Shown in pieces: positions 9,516-18,422 of a DNA stretch of 52,022 nucleotides. The DNA is from Gammaproteobacteria bacterium (GTDB lineage Bacteria; Pseudomonadota; Gammaproteobacteria; Pseudomonadales; Halieaceae), in contig JAUHXH010000006.1 in NCBI GenBank assembly GCA_030427085.1, positions 1-52,022 on the forward strand. Direction: 5' to 3'. The first letter of the stretch is position 1. Every line of letters starts with the position of its first letter. The translations under genes were made by a program, and so were the position numbers. The notes beneath the pieces were generated by a model, which did not search any database, was not told the DNA's origin, and was given only the letters and a program-made list of their open reading frames with translations.

Positions 9516-9863
9516 TGACGAGACTTTCCCGGGCCAACAGGCCGGGAGGACAAATGTGGTCGGTGCTGGACTGCGCAGGAAATGCGCGAAGATTCGGCGC
9601 CGCCACCCCATTCGAGCTAGATGCACTGCATGCGACGCCTTCGGAAAGACTGCCCCACGAGCTAAGTTGCATCGGTCGCCCTGCGGGGTAGCGCAGTGTC
9701 TGGCCCTCGATCCGGCACATACGGCCGAAACGATTCGGGACTTGCGTTGCAGCTACTGGGAATATTCCCTTCGCAGTAGTAGGCCAGTGGCCGGGGGTAC
9801 CCGGCATTGCCATTGCCACAGGCAAGACGCGGACATTGTTGGCGCTAAGGCAGAGGGTGTCAA
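9516..9863 (-). promoter_or_regulatory. ilvIH promoter and long untranslated leader
   Basis: On the minus strand TTGACA (9858-9863, perfect) and AACAAT (9835-9840, four of six) are 17 bp apart, predicting transcription from about 9828. That leaves some 310 nt before the ilvI ATG, long for a simple leader. The leader contains the self-complementary GGGAATATTCCC flanked by CTACTG and CAGTAG. I find no leader peptide rich in Ile/Leu/Val and no U-run attenuator. Control could be by a leucine-responsive regulator or by RNA structure, but nothing decides this. Confidence 0.6.
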
Positions 9864-9966
9864 CCGTGTCGGGGAAAATAGTCACCATTCAGGCTGAAGA
9901 TGTTTGCCCAAGTAACGGATTTTGCGGTAGTTTGTTTGCACCGAGGGGGATTTACCTGGAACGAAA

Positions 9967-10425
9967 ATGAACAAGAAGATACTGACTGCCAGCACCGCCA
10001 CTGTTCTGATCACCCTGATGGCGGCCGCCGGCTCGGCCGTTGCCGGGGACACGTACTATCGCTGGAAGGATGACCGCGGCAATCCGGTTCACAGCGACCG
10101 GCCGCCACCGTCCGGCATCGAGTACGAAGTGGTGTCCACCCGTACTACCCTGGTTCGCAAGGTGGACTCCAGCGCCGCAGCCGCGGGTAGCACGGCGCCT
10201 ACGGCCCCGCCGGCAACGCAAACTGAAACAGCATCGTCCACTGCGCCCACACCGCAGAACGAAGAGTATTGCCAGAATGCACGGGCAAATCTCGAAACGC
10301 TGAACTCAAAGGCGCGAGTCCGCACGCGAAACGCCGAGGGCGAGGTGGTATTCCTCAGCGACGAGGAGAAAGAAAAAGAGAAAGAACGCGCGCAGGACAT
10401 CATCGACGCACACTGCAGTAGTTGA
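9967..10425 (+). CDS. DUF4124-containing exported protein
   Basis: A 152-residue protein with a signal peptide (LITLMAAAGSAVAG) followed directly by the DUF4124 pattern YYRWKDDRGNPVHSDRPPP, a short beta-rich module common in proteobacterial envelope proteins. An Ala/Thr/Pro-rich linker (about residues 58-95) leads to a charged helical end containing ARVRTRNAEGEVVFLSDEEK and the lysine/glutamate run EKEKEKE. Two cysteines (EEYCQNA and AHCSS) sit in the C-terminal half and could pair. It is monocistronic and closed by a terminator shared with clpB. Function unknown. Confidence 0.85.
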   Translation: MNKKILTASTATVLITLMAAAGSAVAGDTYYRWKDDRGNPVHSDRPPPSGIEYEVVSTRTTLVRKVDSSAAAAGSTAPTAPPATQTETASSTAPTPQNEEYCQNARANLETLNSKARVRTRNAEGEVVFLSDEEKEKEKERAQDIIDAHCSS

Positions 10426-10440
10426 TAGCAGCGTTAGCCA

Positions 10441-10476
10441 AAAAAAAGCCGGTACAGCGATGTACCGGCTTTTTTG
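10441..10476. terminator. Two-way intrinsic terminator between the DUF4124 gene and clpB
   Basis: A perfect stem AGCCGGTACA / TGTACCGGCT with loop GCGA is flanked by A8 on the left and T6 on the right, so it serves the convergent genes on both strands. Confidence 0.95.
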
Positions 10477-10491
10477 TTTAGCGCAACCACA

Positions 10492-13068
10492 TCACCCTTT
10501 GGTGAAGCTGGCCTGACCATCCTCCCAGTCAGCCCGGATACAATCCCCGGGGCCGAATTTGCCTGACAGGATATCCTGCGCCAGCGGGTTTTCCATCTCC
10601 TGCTGAATGGCCCGTTTCAGAGGCCGCGCACCGTAAACCGGGTCGAAACCCGCCGCTACCAGCGAATCCATGAAGGCGTCGCTGATTTCCAGGGTCATTT
10701 CCCGCTCCTTCAGTCGCGCTCGCAGGGATTGCAACTGAATCTCGGCGATGCCGCGAATCTGCGATTGCGCCAGCGGGTGGAACACTACCGATTCATCGAT
10801 ACGGTTGATGAACTCAGGGCGGAAGTGGTTGCCCACCTCGTGCATCACCGCCGCTTTCATCGCGTCGTAGTCGTCGTTGCTCGCCATCTCCTGAATCAGG
10901 TTAGAGCCCAGATTGGACGTCATCACCACTACCGTATTGCGGAAATCCACAGTACGACCCTGGCCATCGGTCAGGCGGCCGTCTTCCAATACCTGCAGCA
11001 GAATGTTGAACACGTCCGGATGAGCCTTCTCAACTTCATCCAGCAGCAGCAGGGAATAGGGTTTGCGACGGACCGCTTCCGTCAGGTAACCACCCTCCTC
11101 ATAACCCACATAGCCGGGCGGCGCGCCAATCAGCCGGGCCACGGAGTGTTTCTCCATGAACTCGGACATATCCACCCGCACCATGGCCTGCTCGGTGTCG
11201 AACAGAAATTCCGCCAGCGCCTTACACAGCTCGGTTTTACCCACCCCGGTGGGACCCAGGAACAGGAACGAACCATTGGGGCGGTTGGGGTCGGACAAAC
11301 CCGCTCGAGAACGACGCACCGCGTTGGAGACCGCGGTAACCGCCTCGTCCTGACCGACAACGCGGTGGTGCAGACTGTCTTCCATGCGCAGCAGTTTTTC
11401 GCGATCACCCTCGAGCATTTTGGACACGGGGATGCCGGTCCAGCGGGATACGACTTCAGCCACTTCCTCGTCGGTCACCTTATTGCGCAGCAACGTGCGC
11501 TCTGCCGTCTCGGCTTCCGCCGCCTCGGCCAGCTTTTTCTCCAGTTCAGGCAAGGTCCCGTACTGCAATTCGGACATGCGGGTCAGGTCGCCGCTACGGT
11601 GCGCCGCTTCCAACTCAAGCTTGGCTTGCTCGATCTCGCTTTTTACCTGGGCCGAACCCTGCAGGGAGGCCTTCTCCGCTTTCCAGATCTCTTCCAGGTC
11701 AGCGAATTCCTTCTCGGCTTTCTCGATATCCGCTGCCAGAATGTCCAGCTGCTTTTTCGCCGCCGGATCGGAATCCTTCTTCACCGCTTCGCGCTGGATT
11801 TTGAGCTGAATCAAACGACGTTCCAGCTTGTCCATCGCCTCCGGCTTGGAGTCGATTTCCATGCGGATGCGACTGGCCGCCTCGTCCACCAGGTCGATGG
11901 CCTTGTCGGGCAGTTGTCGATCCGTGATGTAGCGCTGGGACAGTTTCGCCGCTGCAATAATGGCACTGTCGGTGATATCCACGCCGTGGTGCACTTCGTA
12001 GCGCTCTTTCAGACCGCGCAGGATGGCGATGGTGTCTTCCTCGTTGGGTTCATCCACCAGCACCTTCTGGAATCGGCGCTCAAGAGCCGCATCTTTTTCC
12101 ACGTACTGACGGTACTCATCCAGCGTAGTGGCACCAACGCAGTGGAGTTCACCGCGCGCCAGCGCGGGCTTGAGCATATTGCCTGCATCCATGGAACCTT
12201 CCGCCTTACCGGCCCCGACCATGGTGTGCAACTCGTCGATGAACAGGATGATGCGCCCTTCCTGTTTGGACAGTTCGTTCAGCACGGCCTTCAGACGCTC
12301 TTCGAATTCACCGCGGAATTTGGCGCCGGCCAACAGTGAACCGAGGTCCAGGGACAGAATGCGCTTGTCACGCAGACCTTCCGGCACCTCGCCGTTGATC
12401 ACACGCTGTGCAAGCCCCTCAATAATCGCGGTTTTACCCACGCCGGGCTCACCGATCAGGACCGGGTTGTTCTTGGTACGGCGCTGCAACACCTGGATCG
12501 TACGGCGAATCTCGTCGTCACGTCCGATTACCGGGTCGAGCTTGCCCTGCTCGGCGCGCTCGGTCAGGTCGATGGTGAATTTGTCCAGGGCCTGACGGGA
12601 TTCTTCCGCCTCGGCGCTGTTCACACTTTCTCCACCGCGCACATCCTTGATCGCCTGTTGCAAGGCGGTTTCGTTGACACCGGCTTCCTGTAGCAAGCGC
12701 GCTGCTTCGCCCTTGCTTTGCAGCATGGCGAGCAGTACCAACTCGGATGAGATATAGGCGTCGCCACCCTGCTGGGCCAGCTTGTCAGACAGGTTCAACA
12801 CGCGCCCCAGGTCCTGGGAAACGTGCACGTCAGCCTCACTGCCGCTCACCTTTGGCAGCTTGTCCAGCGCAGTTTGCAGGGCAGCGGACAGTGCAGTGAT
12901 ATTGGCGCCCGCCTTCTGCAGCAGCGGCCGCGCGGCACCACCGGACTGTTCTACCAGCGCCGCCAGCAGATGTACCGGTTCGATAAAGTTGTTGTCCCGA
13001 CCCAGCGCCAGGGACTGGGCATCGGCCAGCGCCAACTGGAGCTGGTTCGTCAATTTGTCCATTCGCAT
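10492..13068 (-). CDS. clpB: ATP-dependent disaggregase ClpB
   Basis: ClpB is the hexameric AAA+ chaperone that pulls proteins out of aggregates together with DnaK. The 858-residue protein shows the full architecture: N domain repeats; first AAA module with Walker [11 protein letters not shown] and Walker B ILFIDELH; the coiled-coil middle domain (roughly residues 400-525, [15 protein letters not shown]); second AAA module with [12 protein letters not shown] and [14 protein letters not shown]; and a C-terminal D2-small domain. The start at [18 protein letters not shown] matches E. coli ClpB, with AGAGGA about 10 nt upstream. A sigma-32 promoter precedes it. Confidence 0.98.
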   Translation of the reverse strand: MRMDKLTNQLQLALADAQSLALGRDNNFIEPVHLLAALVEQSGGAARPLLQKAGANITALSAALQTALDKLPKVSGSEADVHVSQDLGRVLNLSDKLAQQGGDAYISSELVLLAMLQSKGEAARLLQEAGVNETALQQAIKDVRGGESVNSAEAEESRQALDKFTIDLTERAEQGKLDPVIGRDDEIRRTIQVLQRRTKNNPVLIGEPGVGKTAIIEGLAQRVINGEVPEGLRDKRILSLDLGSLLAGAKFRGEFEERLKAVLNELSKQEGRIILFIDELHTMVGAGKAEGSMDAGNMLKPALARGELHCVGATTLDEYRQYVEKDAALERRFQKVLVDEPNEEDTIAILRGLKERYEVHHGVDITDSAIIAAAKLSQRYITDRQLPDKAIDLVDEAASRIRMEIDSKPEAMDKLERRLIQLKIQREAVKKDSDPAAKKQLDILAADIEKAEKEFADLEEIWKAEKASLQGSAQVKSEIEQAKLELEAAHRSGDLTRMSELQYGTLPELEKKLAEAAEAETAERTLLRNKVTDEEVAEVVSRWTGIPVSKMLEGDREKLLRMEDSLHHRVVGQDEAVTAVSNAVRRSRAGLSDPNRPNGSFLFLGPTGVGKTELCKALAEFLFDTEQAMVRVDMSEFMEKHSVARLIGAPPGYVGYEEGGYLTEAVRRKPYSLLLLDEVEKAHPDVFNILLQVLEDGRLTDGQGRTVDFRNTVVVMTSNLGSNLIQEMASNDDYDAMKAAVMHEVGNHFRPEFINRIDESVVFHPLAQSQIRGIAEIQLQSLRARLKEREMTLEISDAFMDSLVAAGFDPVYGARPLKRAIQQEMENPLAQDILSGKFGPGDCIRADWEDGQASFTKG

Positions 13069-13129
13069 ACTGGATAATCCTCTCAATCACGGCGCCCACA
13101 AGTATGGACGCTCTTTCACATGCCACCAT

Positions 13130-13157
13130 TAATGGGGCCGGAAATTACGATTTCAAG
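13130..13157 (-). promoter_or_regulatory. Sigma-32 heat-shock promoter of clpB
   Basis: Minus-strand CTTGAA (13152-13157), a 14-base spacer and CCCCATTA (13130-13137) match the sigma-32 (RpoH) consensus CTTGAA-N13/14-CCCCATnT almost perfectly. It sits in the short gap between pgeF and clpB, so clpB has its own heat-shock start independent of rluD-pgeF. Confidence 0.93.
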
Positions 13158-13171
13158 GCGGGAAAGTCTTT

Positions 13172-13912
13172 TTAAATCAGATAGATAAGAGAAGCCATGC
13201 GACCTGTGCGGCCGTCGCGGCGGTAGGAGTAACAGGTTTCAGGGTTGGAGTAGGTGCAAATTCCACCGCCGTAGATGGCGCTTACGCCCAGGGCAGTGAG
13301 CTGCAATCTGGCCAGTGCAAAGAGATCCGCCAGCAGACGATCACCAGCGCCGGGACGAAAACAACGGTCAACGCCCTCACCCAGAGTTGCTCGAAAAGCG
13401 TCACGCACTTCTGGCCCCACTTCGAAGGCTGTGGGCCCGATAGCGGGGCCCAGCCAGGCCAGAACGTCCTCTGGCGGACAGGCCATCTTTAGCACTGTTT
13501 GCTCCAACACCCCGTCAGCCAAGCCACGCCAACCGGCATGGGCCGCCGCCACCACATTAGCCTTTCGGTCACAGAACAACACTGGCAAACAGTCCGCCGT
13601 CATGACACTGCAGGCCACGCCGTGTTCGCGCGTAAGGGCGGCATCCGCTTTGGGCGCCTGATCGCAGCAAGCGCCGTCCACCGATACCACCTGCGTACCG
13701 TGCACCTGAGTGAGCCATTGGACGCGGGGCTGACCGGGAAGACCAGTCGTCAGGATTTCTCGATTACGATCCACAGCCTGCGGATCGTCCCCCACATGCG
13801 GCCCCAGATTAAAGGTGTCGTAGGGCGGCTCACTGCAGCCCAACAGGCGCGTGGTGGTATACGCCTTCACGCCCGGTGGAGCAGGCCAGTCGGCCTCAAT
13901 AAAGGGTGTCAT
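13172..13912 (-). CDS. pgeF: Multicopper-polyphenol oxidase/YfiH-type protein PgeF
   Basis: YfiH family proteins were first called laccase-like; E. coli PgeF is implicated in editing mis-incorporated L-Ser from peptidoglycan precursors, and other members act on purine nucleosides. The 246-residue protein keeps the metal-site residues: His71 in QVHGTQVV, Cys108 in TADCLPVLF and His125 in AAAHAGWRGL. The C-terminal motifs GICTYSNPETCYSYRRDG and GRMASLIYL are also present. It overlaps rluD by 17 nt, the usual rluD-pgeF(-clpB) order in gammaproteobacteria. The exact substrate cannot be read from sequence. Confidence 0.92.
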   Translation of the reverse strand: MTPFIEADWPAPPGVKAYTTTRLLGCSEPPYDTFNLGPHVGDDPQAVDRNREILTTGLPGQPRVQWLTQVHGTQVVSVDGACCDQAPKADAALTREHGVACSVMTADCLPVLFCDRKANVVAAAHAGWRGLADGVLEQTVLKMACPPEDVLAWLGPAIGPTAFEVGPEVRDAFRATLGEGVDRCFRPGAGDRLLADLFALARLQLTALGVSAIYGGGICTYSNPETCYSYRRDGRTGRMASLIYLI

Positions 13913-14873
13913 CGCGATCCGGCGGATCCTCGCTGGCCAATATCGCCATCAACGTTTCGATATCAGCCGGAATCGGACATTCAAACTGCATTGGCTCACC
14001 ACTTTCAGGATGAATCAGGCCCAGCGCTCGCGCATGGAGTGCTTGCCGTGAAAAACCACGCAGTGCGTCAATCAATTCCTGCGACGCCCCCGCGGGAATC
14101 CGCGGACGCCCGCCATAGACCGGATCGCCAACCAGCGGGAAGTGCCGGTGTGCCATGTGCACACGAATCTGGTGGGTGCGCCCCGTCTCCAACTGCACCG
14201 CCACCGCAGTATGATGGCCGTAGCGGCGGAAGATGCGGTAATGCGTGATGGCGGGCTTGCCGCCCACCGCCAGCACGGCCATTTTCTTGCGCTGGCGTGG
14301 GTGACGGCCGATGGGTTCATCGATCTTGCCACCGCCGGTCATCGCGCCCACGCACACCGCCACATATTCCCGCTTTACCGTGCGCTCCTGTAGCTGCGCT
14401 ACCAGGTCGTGATGAGCCGGCAGGGTTTTGGCCGCCACCATGATGCCGGAGGTTTCCTTGTCCAGCCGGTGTACGATTCCGCCGCGCGGCAGGGCCGCCA
14501 TGCCCGGACAATGCCCCAGCAGGGCATTCACCAGCGTTCCCTGCGCATGCCCGGCTGCCGGATGGACCACCAGGCCCGCCGGCTTGTTCAGGACGATGAT
14601 CGATTCGTCCTCATACACGATGTCCAGCGCGATATCCTCGCCCTGCCACTCGGTACTGGCCTCCAGCGTGGCGGCAACTGCCAGCACGTCACCCTCGTCC
14701 ACCTTGTCCCGGGGCCGCTGCTTCGCGCCATTCACGGTGAGCGACCCGGACTTTATCCAGCTCTGTAGTCGCGAGCGGGAATAGTCCCCAAACAGGCTGG
14801 CTGCGGCCTGATCCAGACGTTCGCCCGCCAGTTCGTCGGGCACCACCGCCTGCAACTCGATTTGTTCTTCCAA
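13896..14873 (-). CDS. rluD: 23S rRNA pseudouridine synthase RluD
   Basis: RluD isomerises uridines 1911, 1915 and 1917 in helix 69 of 23S rRNA and is needed for normal ribosome assembly. The 325-residue protein has an N-terminal S4 RNA-binding domain (GERLDQAAASLFGDYSRSRL, WIKSGSLTVNG) and the RluA-type catalytic domain with Asp138 in HRLDKETSGIMV. Further family motifs are LNKPAGLVVHP, ETGRTHQIRVHMAH and GDPVYGG. It is divergent from bamD, the classical arrangement, and is followed by overlapping pgeF. Confidence 0.96.
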   Translation of the reverse strand: MEEQIELQAVVPDELAGERLDQAAASLFGDYSRSRLQSWIKSGSLTVNGAKQRPRDKVDEGDVLAVAATLEASTEWQGEDIALDIVYEDESIIVLNKPAGLVVHPAAGHAQGTLVNALLGHCPGMAALPRGGIVHRLDKETSGIMVAAKTLPAHHDLVAQLQERTVKREYVAVCVGAMTGGGKIDEPIGRHPRQRKKMAVLAVGGKPAITHYRIFRRYGHHTAVAVQLETGRTHQIRVHMAHRHFPLVGDPVYGGRPRIPAGASQELIDALRGFSRQALHARALGLIHPESGEPMQFECPIPADIETLMAILASEDPPDRDDTLY

Positions 14874-14987
14874 AGGGCCTCTCCGTGGGTATTTATGCGC
14901 TCGGTCGCCTGTGGTTAAATACCCGGCGCAACCGGCGCCATGTTATCACGCCGGCCACCCTGACCGACCCTCCCATACTGGTGAACA

Positions 14988-15866
14988 ATGCCTCTGTACA
15001 GAATTACCCTCCTCGTCCTGCTCGCCGTGCTGGCCGCCTGTTCCAGCAACGATGAGTTGCCTGACATGGCCGCCGATACCGGCGAAGCCCAGATGTACGA
15101 GGATGCCCAGCGCTACCTGCGTAGCCGCAACTTCGATCTCGCCGTGCAGAGCCTGCAACTGCTGGAGTCCCGCTACCCCTTCGGCAAATACGCCGAGCAA
15201 GCCCAATTGGAGCTGATTTACGCCCATTACGGTGCCTACGAGCACGAGGCCGCGGTGGAAGCCGCTGATCGCTTCATTCGCCTGCACCCGAATCATCCGA
15301 ATGTGGACTACGCGTATTACATGAAGGGCCTGTCGGCCTACAGTGGCGACCAGGACTTCTTCTCCCGCTTCCTGCCCACGGACGACACCAAGCGCGACCC
15401 AGGCCATGCCCGAGAGTCCTTCGCCGAGTTCTCGCAATTGCTGTCGCGCTATCCCGACAGCCCCTACGTGCCCGACGCAAAAGCCCGCATGGTTTACCTG
15501 CGCAACAATCTGGCGCGCTATGAAATCAACGTGGCCAATTACTACCTGAAGCGCGGCGCCTATCTGGCGGCAGCGAATCGTGGCCGTTACGTGGTTGAGA
15601 ATTTCCAGCAAACCCCGGCTGTGGCCGATGGCCTGGCAGTGATGGCCCAGTCCTATATCTTCCTGGGCATGGATGACCTGGCGCAGGACTCTATCGACGT
15701 ACTGGCGATGAACTACCCTTCTCACCCTGCCATCGACAAGAGCGGCAAGTTCAAGAGCAGCTACACCCTGGAAGGGGAGCAGCGCTCGTTCATCAACAAG
15801 GCGACCTTTGGCTTGTTTGATCCGCCGAAGCCGCCGCAGTTTGATAACCGGCCGCAGTTGAACTGA
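14988..15866 (+). CDS. bamD: Outer membrane assembly lipoprotein BamD
   Basis: BamD is the essential lipoprotein partner of BamA in beta-barrel insertion. The 292-residue protein has a lipoprotein signal ([16 protein letters not shown], lipobox LAAC, lipidated Cys18). Five tetratricopeptide-like repeats follow, visible as ALxxYxxG-like units: [50 protein letters not shown] and [11 protein letters not shown]. The length is slightly above E. coli BamD (245) because of a longer C-terminal tail rich in proline (DPPKPPQFD). It is transcribed alone, divergent from rluD. Confidence 0.95.
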   Translation: MPLYRITLLVLLAVLAACSSNDELPDMAADTGEAQMYEDAQRYLRSRNFDLAVQSLQLLESRYPFGKYAEQAQLELIYAHYGAYEHEAAVEAADRFIRLHPNHPNVDYAYYMKGLSAYSGDQDFFSRFLPTDDTKRDPGHARESFAEFSQLLSRYPDSPYVPDAKARMVYLRNNLARYEINVANYYLKRGAYLAAANRGRYVVENFQQTPAVADGLAVMAQSYIFLGMDDLAQDSIDVLAMNYPSHPAIDKSGKFKSSYTLEGEQRSFINKATFGLFDPPKPPQFDNRPQLN

Positions 15867-15881
15867 GGCCCTGCCTGTTGC

Positions 15882-16595
15882 TCACCGGATGAAGATGGCG
15901 AGCGTCATGCCGCCACCTTCTTCCACGTGTTTGTAGATGACCTCACTGGCACCGGGGGGCATCATGGCATCGAGGAACGCTGAGCGCTCATCAACAGTGG
16001 AACCCTCCTGATGAGCGAACTCAACGGCGCAGGCACTGTCACTGCAAGACACCCCTCCGACAGACATGGACAGGGAAGCTTCACCGTCGATCAGTGCCAT
16101 TGACTCGAATAGTGATGCCTCCATTTCTTCCGTCCAGATTTCATCCGGAGCTTCGGAAGCATTTTGCATCCACATCTCGTCAAATCGCTGCTCGAACACA
16201 CGCGCACCCTCCTCTTCCGCCATGCGCCCCTGCAAATGGATCGCCTCCACATCGACCTCCATGTCCACAGCGTCGTCTGCATAACCCGGTGCCCAGGCGT
16301 CAGGGTCCAACTGATCGATGCGCTGGGATAGCGCTTCGTTCACCGTGACGAGTTCACTTTGCCGCTGTTGCAGGTAGGCGATGCTCTCGTGCAGTGCACG
16401 GAGTCGGTCGTTCACCTGAGTGAGCGCCTCGTGACTATCAGCATCGGAAGCGTGGGAAGCACCCTGCACCGGGTGCCCCATTTCGCCCGAACTCTCGCCC
16501 AGGCGGTCACTGAACAGCAGATAAGACTGACTCACTGTCGTCAGCGCGAGTGCGCCTAAAAGGATACCTGTTTTCACGGGTTTGTTAGTTCGCAT
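15882..16595 (-). CDS. Membrane-anchored coiled-coil protein of the tautomerase locus (unknown function)
   Basis: I do not recognise this 237-residue protein. It has one N-terminal membrane anchor (TGILLGALALTTVSQSYLLF), so most of it should be periplasmic. A helical stretch with coiled-coil character follows (HEALTQVNDRLRALHESIAY, then LQQRQSELVTVNEALSQRID). A very acidic middle leads to a small C-terminal domain with a close cysteine pair (VSCSDSACAVEF). I chose the ATG at 16595, with AGGA 9 nt upstream; it overlaps the preceding secreted-protein gene by 11 nt. It is thus the third gene of the first tautomerase unit, with no counterpart in the second. It faces bamD across 15 nt. Confidence 0.75.
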   Translation of the reverse strand: MRTNKPVKTGILLGALALTTVSQSYLLFSDRLGESSGEMGHPVQGASHASDADSHEALTQVNDRLRALHESIAYLQQRQSELVTVNEALSQRIDQLDPDAWAPGYADDAVDMEVDVEAIHLQGRMAEEEGARVFEQRFDEMWMQNASEAPDEIWTEEMEASLFESMALIDGEASLSMSVGGVSCSDSACAVEFAHQEGSTVDERSAFLDAMMPPGASEVIYKHVEEGGGMTLAIFIR

Positions 16596-17103
16596 AGTCT
16601 CTAATCCTGAAGCCGTACAGGATGTCACCCGGGTTCAGATCGCAGTTGACTGTGGCTGAGTCGCCATACTCAAGCCAGTCAGGCTGACCAAAGCCCGCCG
16701 AGCCCCTACCGAGCCCTGGGTACCTGAACATCGCACCTCTATAGGTCCCCCAGGCATCAGTAACCTGGAGCCAACACCGGGATTTTCCGGACGCTTCATT
16801 GCTCCCGTCCCTCCAGAATATGGCGCTGATATAGAAGTGTCGGCTCCAACTGGTTCTGTCGATTGAGCAGTTGACTACTTCTTTTCCACGGTTATTTCGC
16901 GAGGCGCGCAGAGAGCCGTCCGTCCCCGTCATCAAATAACGTGTACGATTGTCCCAACCCGCTGGACTGCACACCCCGGCCGCTGTCGTGCTACGCACAA
17001 TACTGTCGTCGGCTGAAGCCTGGCTTGGCGTTGTGAATACTGCCACCATCAGTGCTGCGATGGTGGCGTGGATGATCTGCTTCCCGTGAACTGGAAACTT
17101 CAT
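16585..17103 (-). CDS. Secreted four-cysteine protein, copy 1 of a paralogous pair
   Basis: The 172-residue product has a signal peptide (IIHATIAALMVAVFTTPSQASA) and a mature part with four cysteines: GVCSPAG, VVNCSID, SRCWLQV and VNCDLNPGD. The same spacing, and the shared blocks G-x-(M/V)-(F/Y)-(R/K)-YP, P-x-WL and NCDLNPGD-x5-IRIRD(Y/F), occur in the protein encoded at 17611-18156. The two are diverged paralogues of a family I cannot name. The start is set by AGGAGGAGGAAG just before the ATG. It follows the tautomerase by 29 nt and overlaps the membrane-anchored gene downstream, forming a three-gene operon. Confidence 0.82.
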   Translation of the reverse strand: MKFPVHGKQIIHATIAALMVAVFTTPSQASADDSIVRSTTAAGVCSPAGWDNRTRYLMTGTDGSLRASRNNRGKEVVNCSIDRTSWSRHFYISAIFWRDGSNEASGKSRCWLQVTDAWGTYRGAMFRYPGLGRGSAGFGQPDWLEYGDSATVNCDLNPGDILYGFRIRDYAN

Positions 17104-17132
17104 AACTTCCTCCTCCTGAGTTATTGGGCTTT

Positions 17133-17366
17133 TTAGCCCTGGCTCGTCGCCTGTTGGTCCTGCATGGAATGAACCATTCGAGCGGTAAGCGCGGTTCCAC
17201 CGATGCCCCACTGGCCTTCAGGCACTTCTTCAATTTTCACCCAGGTCACATTGCGCATGGCCTCGCCTTCGATCTCTACCATGGTATCGGTCAGCTTGGT
17301 GATCATTTCCACTTTGTCTTCAGGGCTGAAGACGTTTTCAATCAGATGTACGGTAATTAATGGCAT
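17133..17366 (-). CDS. 4-oxalocrotonate tautomerase family protein, copy 1
   Basis: A 77-residue small tautomerase. MPLITVHLIEN supplies the catalytic N-terminal proline exposed after methionine removal, and GQWGIGG matches the GHFGIGG block of 4-oxalocrotonate tautomerase. By manual alignment the two substrate arginines of the classical enzyme (Arg11, Arg39) are not present, so its substrate is probably different. It is identical to the copy at 18207-18422 from residue 2 to 62 except for one position (Glu versus Ala), then the C-terminal tails differ. RBS GAGGAG precedes the ATG. A palindrome lies about 120 nt upstream. It heads an operon with a secreted and a membrane-anchored protein. Confidence 0.88.
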   Translation of the reverse strand: MPLITVHLIENVFSPEDKVEMITKLTDTMVEIEGEAMRNVTWVKIEEVPEGQWGIGGTALTARMVHSMQDQQATSQG

Positions 17367-17510
17367 GTTGAGTACTCCTCAAAAAGTAAGATTCATTGGA
17401 CCGGGCATGTCTCAACCCGATGTCGATATGCTAGTGAAGCCCGAGGCGGGGCAATACTTCCGGAGGTGTAGCATCGAACTACGCATTACGTAGTTACCCA
17501 CTACGCCAAC
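17191..17510. repeat. Direct repeat copy 1 (tautomerase 5' part plus control region)
   Basis: This block of about 310-320 bp is nearly identical to 18247-18566, offset by 1056 bp. It covers most of the tautomerase gene, its ribosome-binding site, a conserved TTGAGACAyGCCCGGTCCAATG stretch that may hold its promoter, and the palindrome. It marks a tandem duplication of a regulated unit. The sequence beyond both ends is strongly diverged. Confidence 0.9.
17477..17495. promoter_or_regulatory. Palindromic operator candidate, copy 1
   Basis: AACTACG-CATTA-CGTAGTT is a perfect 7-bp inverted repeat with a 5-bp centre, followed by ACCCACTA. The same arms and flank occur at 18533-18551. Both lie at the same distance from their tautomerase start codons. 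The likely ligand is the HxlR-type regulator encoded at 18590 (inferred from position). Confidence 0.75.
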
Positions 17511-17546
17511 CATAGTTTCAGCCGCTCTCTCGGTGTATGGCGGCTG

Positions 17547-17586
17547 AAAAAAAAACGAGTTCGACTCTGCTGGAGTCGAACTCGTT
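17547..17586 (-). terminator. Intrinsic terminator of the second tautomerase unit
   Basis: On the minus strand a 14-bp perfect stem AACGAGTTCGACTC / GAGTCGAACTCGTT with a 5-base loop runs into nine U residues. It lies directly downstream of the secreted-protein gene at 17611, separating unit 2 from the promoter region of unit 1. An adjacent imperfect hairpin TTCAGCCGC/GCGGCTGAA (17517-17548) follows. Confidence 0.93.
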
Positions 17587-17610
17587 AGATTAGTGAACAC
17601 CACCAACGGC

Positions 17611-18156
17611 TTAAGGTGCCTGACCGCCGCTAAAGTCTCTGATTCGGATGGAGCGCATTTCGTCTCCAGGGTTCAAATCACAGTTCAGAGTGGTGTAAAC
17701 ACTGTAGGTTCTTAGCCAGCTTGGCTTGTAAAATTCGAGCGTGTCATCACTACTCAATGGATACTTGTAGACCGAACCCAGGTGAACGCCATCCCAATTA
17801 GTAAACTTCAGGTGACACCGCGTGTTCCCTGGAATATCGGGATTGAACTGCTTCCAGGTACGAAGAGATATACGCTGGAACCCACCAGTGCTCATATCGC
17901 TCAAGTCCAGAGGGCAAGAAATATTCAATTTCGTCCTGCCGTAATCACGGCTTCGGATAACCCCTGAGTTCTTGTAGATCAATCTGCGGGCGTCATCGGG
18001 ATCGCTATTTAGTAACACACAGGTCGAAGCGGGCATCATCGCTCGATCCACCATACTGAACTCTGCGTAAGATTGGCTTGAAGCCGATACCGCAATCAGT
18101 GACAAGCACGTAGCGAGAGCGCTTCTCCAGCTGATATTTTCCTTTTGAATATTCAC
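17611..18156 (-). CDS. Secreted four-cysteine protein, copy 2 of a paralogous pair
   Basis: The 181-residue protein has a signal peptide (SALATCLSLIAVSASSQSYA) and the same four-cysteine framework as the product of 16585-17103: STCVLLN, ISCPLDL, TRCHLKF and LNCDLNPGDE. The end is almost shared (IRIRDF). Outside these blocks the two differ greatly, so they split long before the neighbouring tautomerase copies, or the tautomerases were homogenised. It starts with GTG, supported by GGAGGA 5 nt upstream, and lies 50 nt after its tautomerase. Two 60-base lines of this gene count 45% and 50% GC, lower than typical core genes here (62% in a line of ileS). Function unknown. Confidence 0.82.
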   Translation of the reverse strand: MNIQKENISWRSALATCLSLIAVSASSQSYAEFSMVDRAMMPASTCVLLNSDPDDARRLIYKNSGVIRSRDYGRTKLNISCPLDLSDMSTGGFQRISLRTWKQFNPDIPGNTRCHLKFTNWDGVHLGSVYKYPLSSDDTLEFYKPSWLRTYSVYTTLNCDLNPGDEMRSIRIRDFSGGQAP

Positions 18157-18206
18157 CGTTTCCTCCAGTCAATAAGTTGGAATGAAAAGCTCACCCTGTC
18201 TGCGAG

Positions 18207-18422
18207 TTATCCCGCTTTCATCGCGTCAACCAACCCCGCCGTCAGCGCGGTTCCTCCGATGCCCCACTGGCCTTCAGGCACTTCTTCAATCTTCACCCAG
18301 GTCACATTGCGCATGGCTTCGCCTTCGATAGCCACCATGGTGTCGGTAAGCTTGGTGATCATTTCCACTTTGTCTTCAGGGCTGAAGACGTTTTCAATCA
18401 GATGTACGGTAATTAATGGCAT
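18207..18422 (-). CDS. 4-oxalocrotonate tautomerase family protein, copy 2
   Basis: A 71-residue tautomerase with catalytic Pro after the initiator Met (MPLITVHLIE) and the GIGG block. It differs from the product at 17133-17366 by one residue in the first 62 and by a shorter tail (GLVDAMKAG). It also lacks the two arginines used by classical 4-oxalocrotonate tautomerase. The upstream region is shared with HxlR, which is read in the other direction. The 167-nt gap contains the second palindrome. The gene downstream encodes an exported four-cysteine protein. Small tautomerases act as hexamers or trimers in the cytosol; the substrate here is unknown. Confidence 0.88.
   Translation of the reverse strand: MPLITVHLIENVFSPEDKVEMITKLTDTMVAIEGEAMRNVTWVKIEEVPEGQWGIGGTALTAGLVDAMKAG

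Noticed and set aside
9700-9838. A 27-codon frame MSASCLWQWQC... with a run of three leucine codons as an ilvIH leader peptide
   Set aside because: Its ATG overlaps the predicted -10 box, so it would not be transcribed, and it has no ribosome-binding site or attenuator after it.
10729-12339. 536-codon open frame antisense to clpB
   Set aside because: Shadow of clpB codon bias; no recognisable protein features. The same holds for the long frames opposite ilvC and groEL.
14893-14920. TTATGC and TTAAAT as bamD promoter
   Set aside because: The -35 matches the consensus at only two positions; not strong enough to call.
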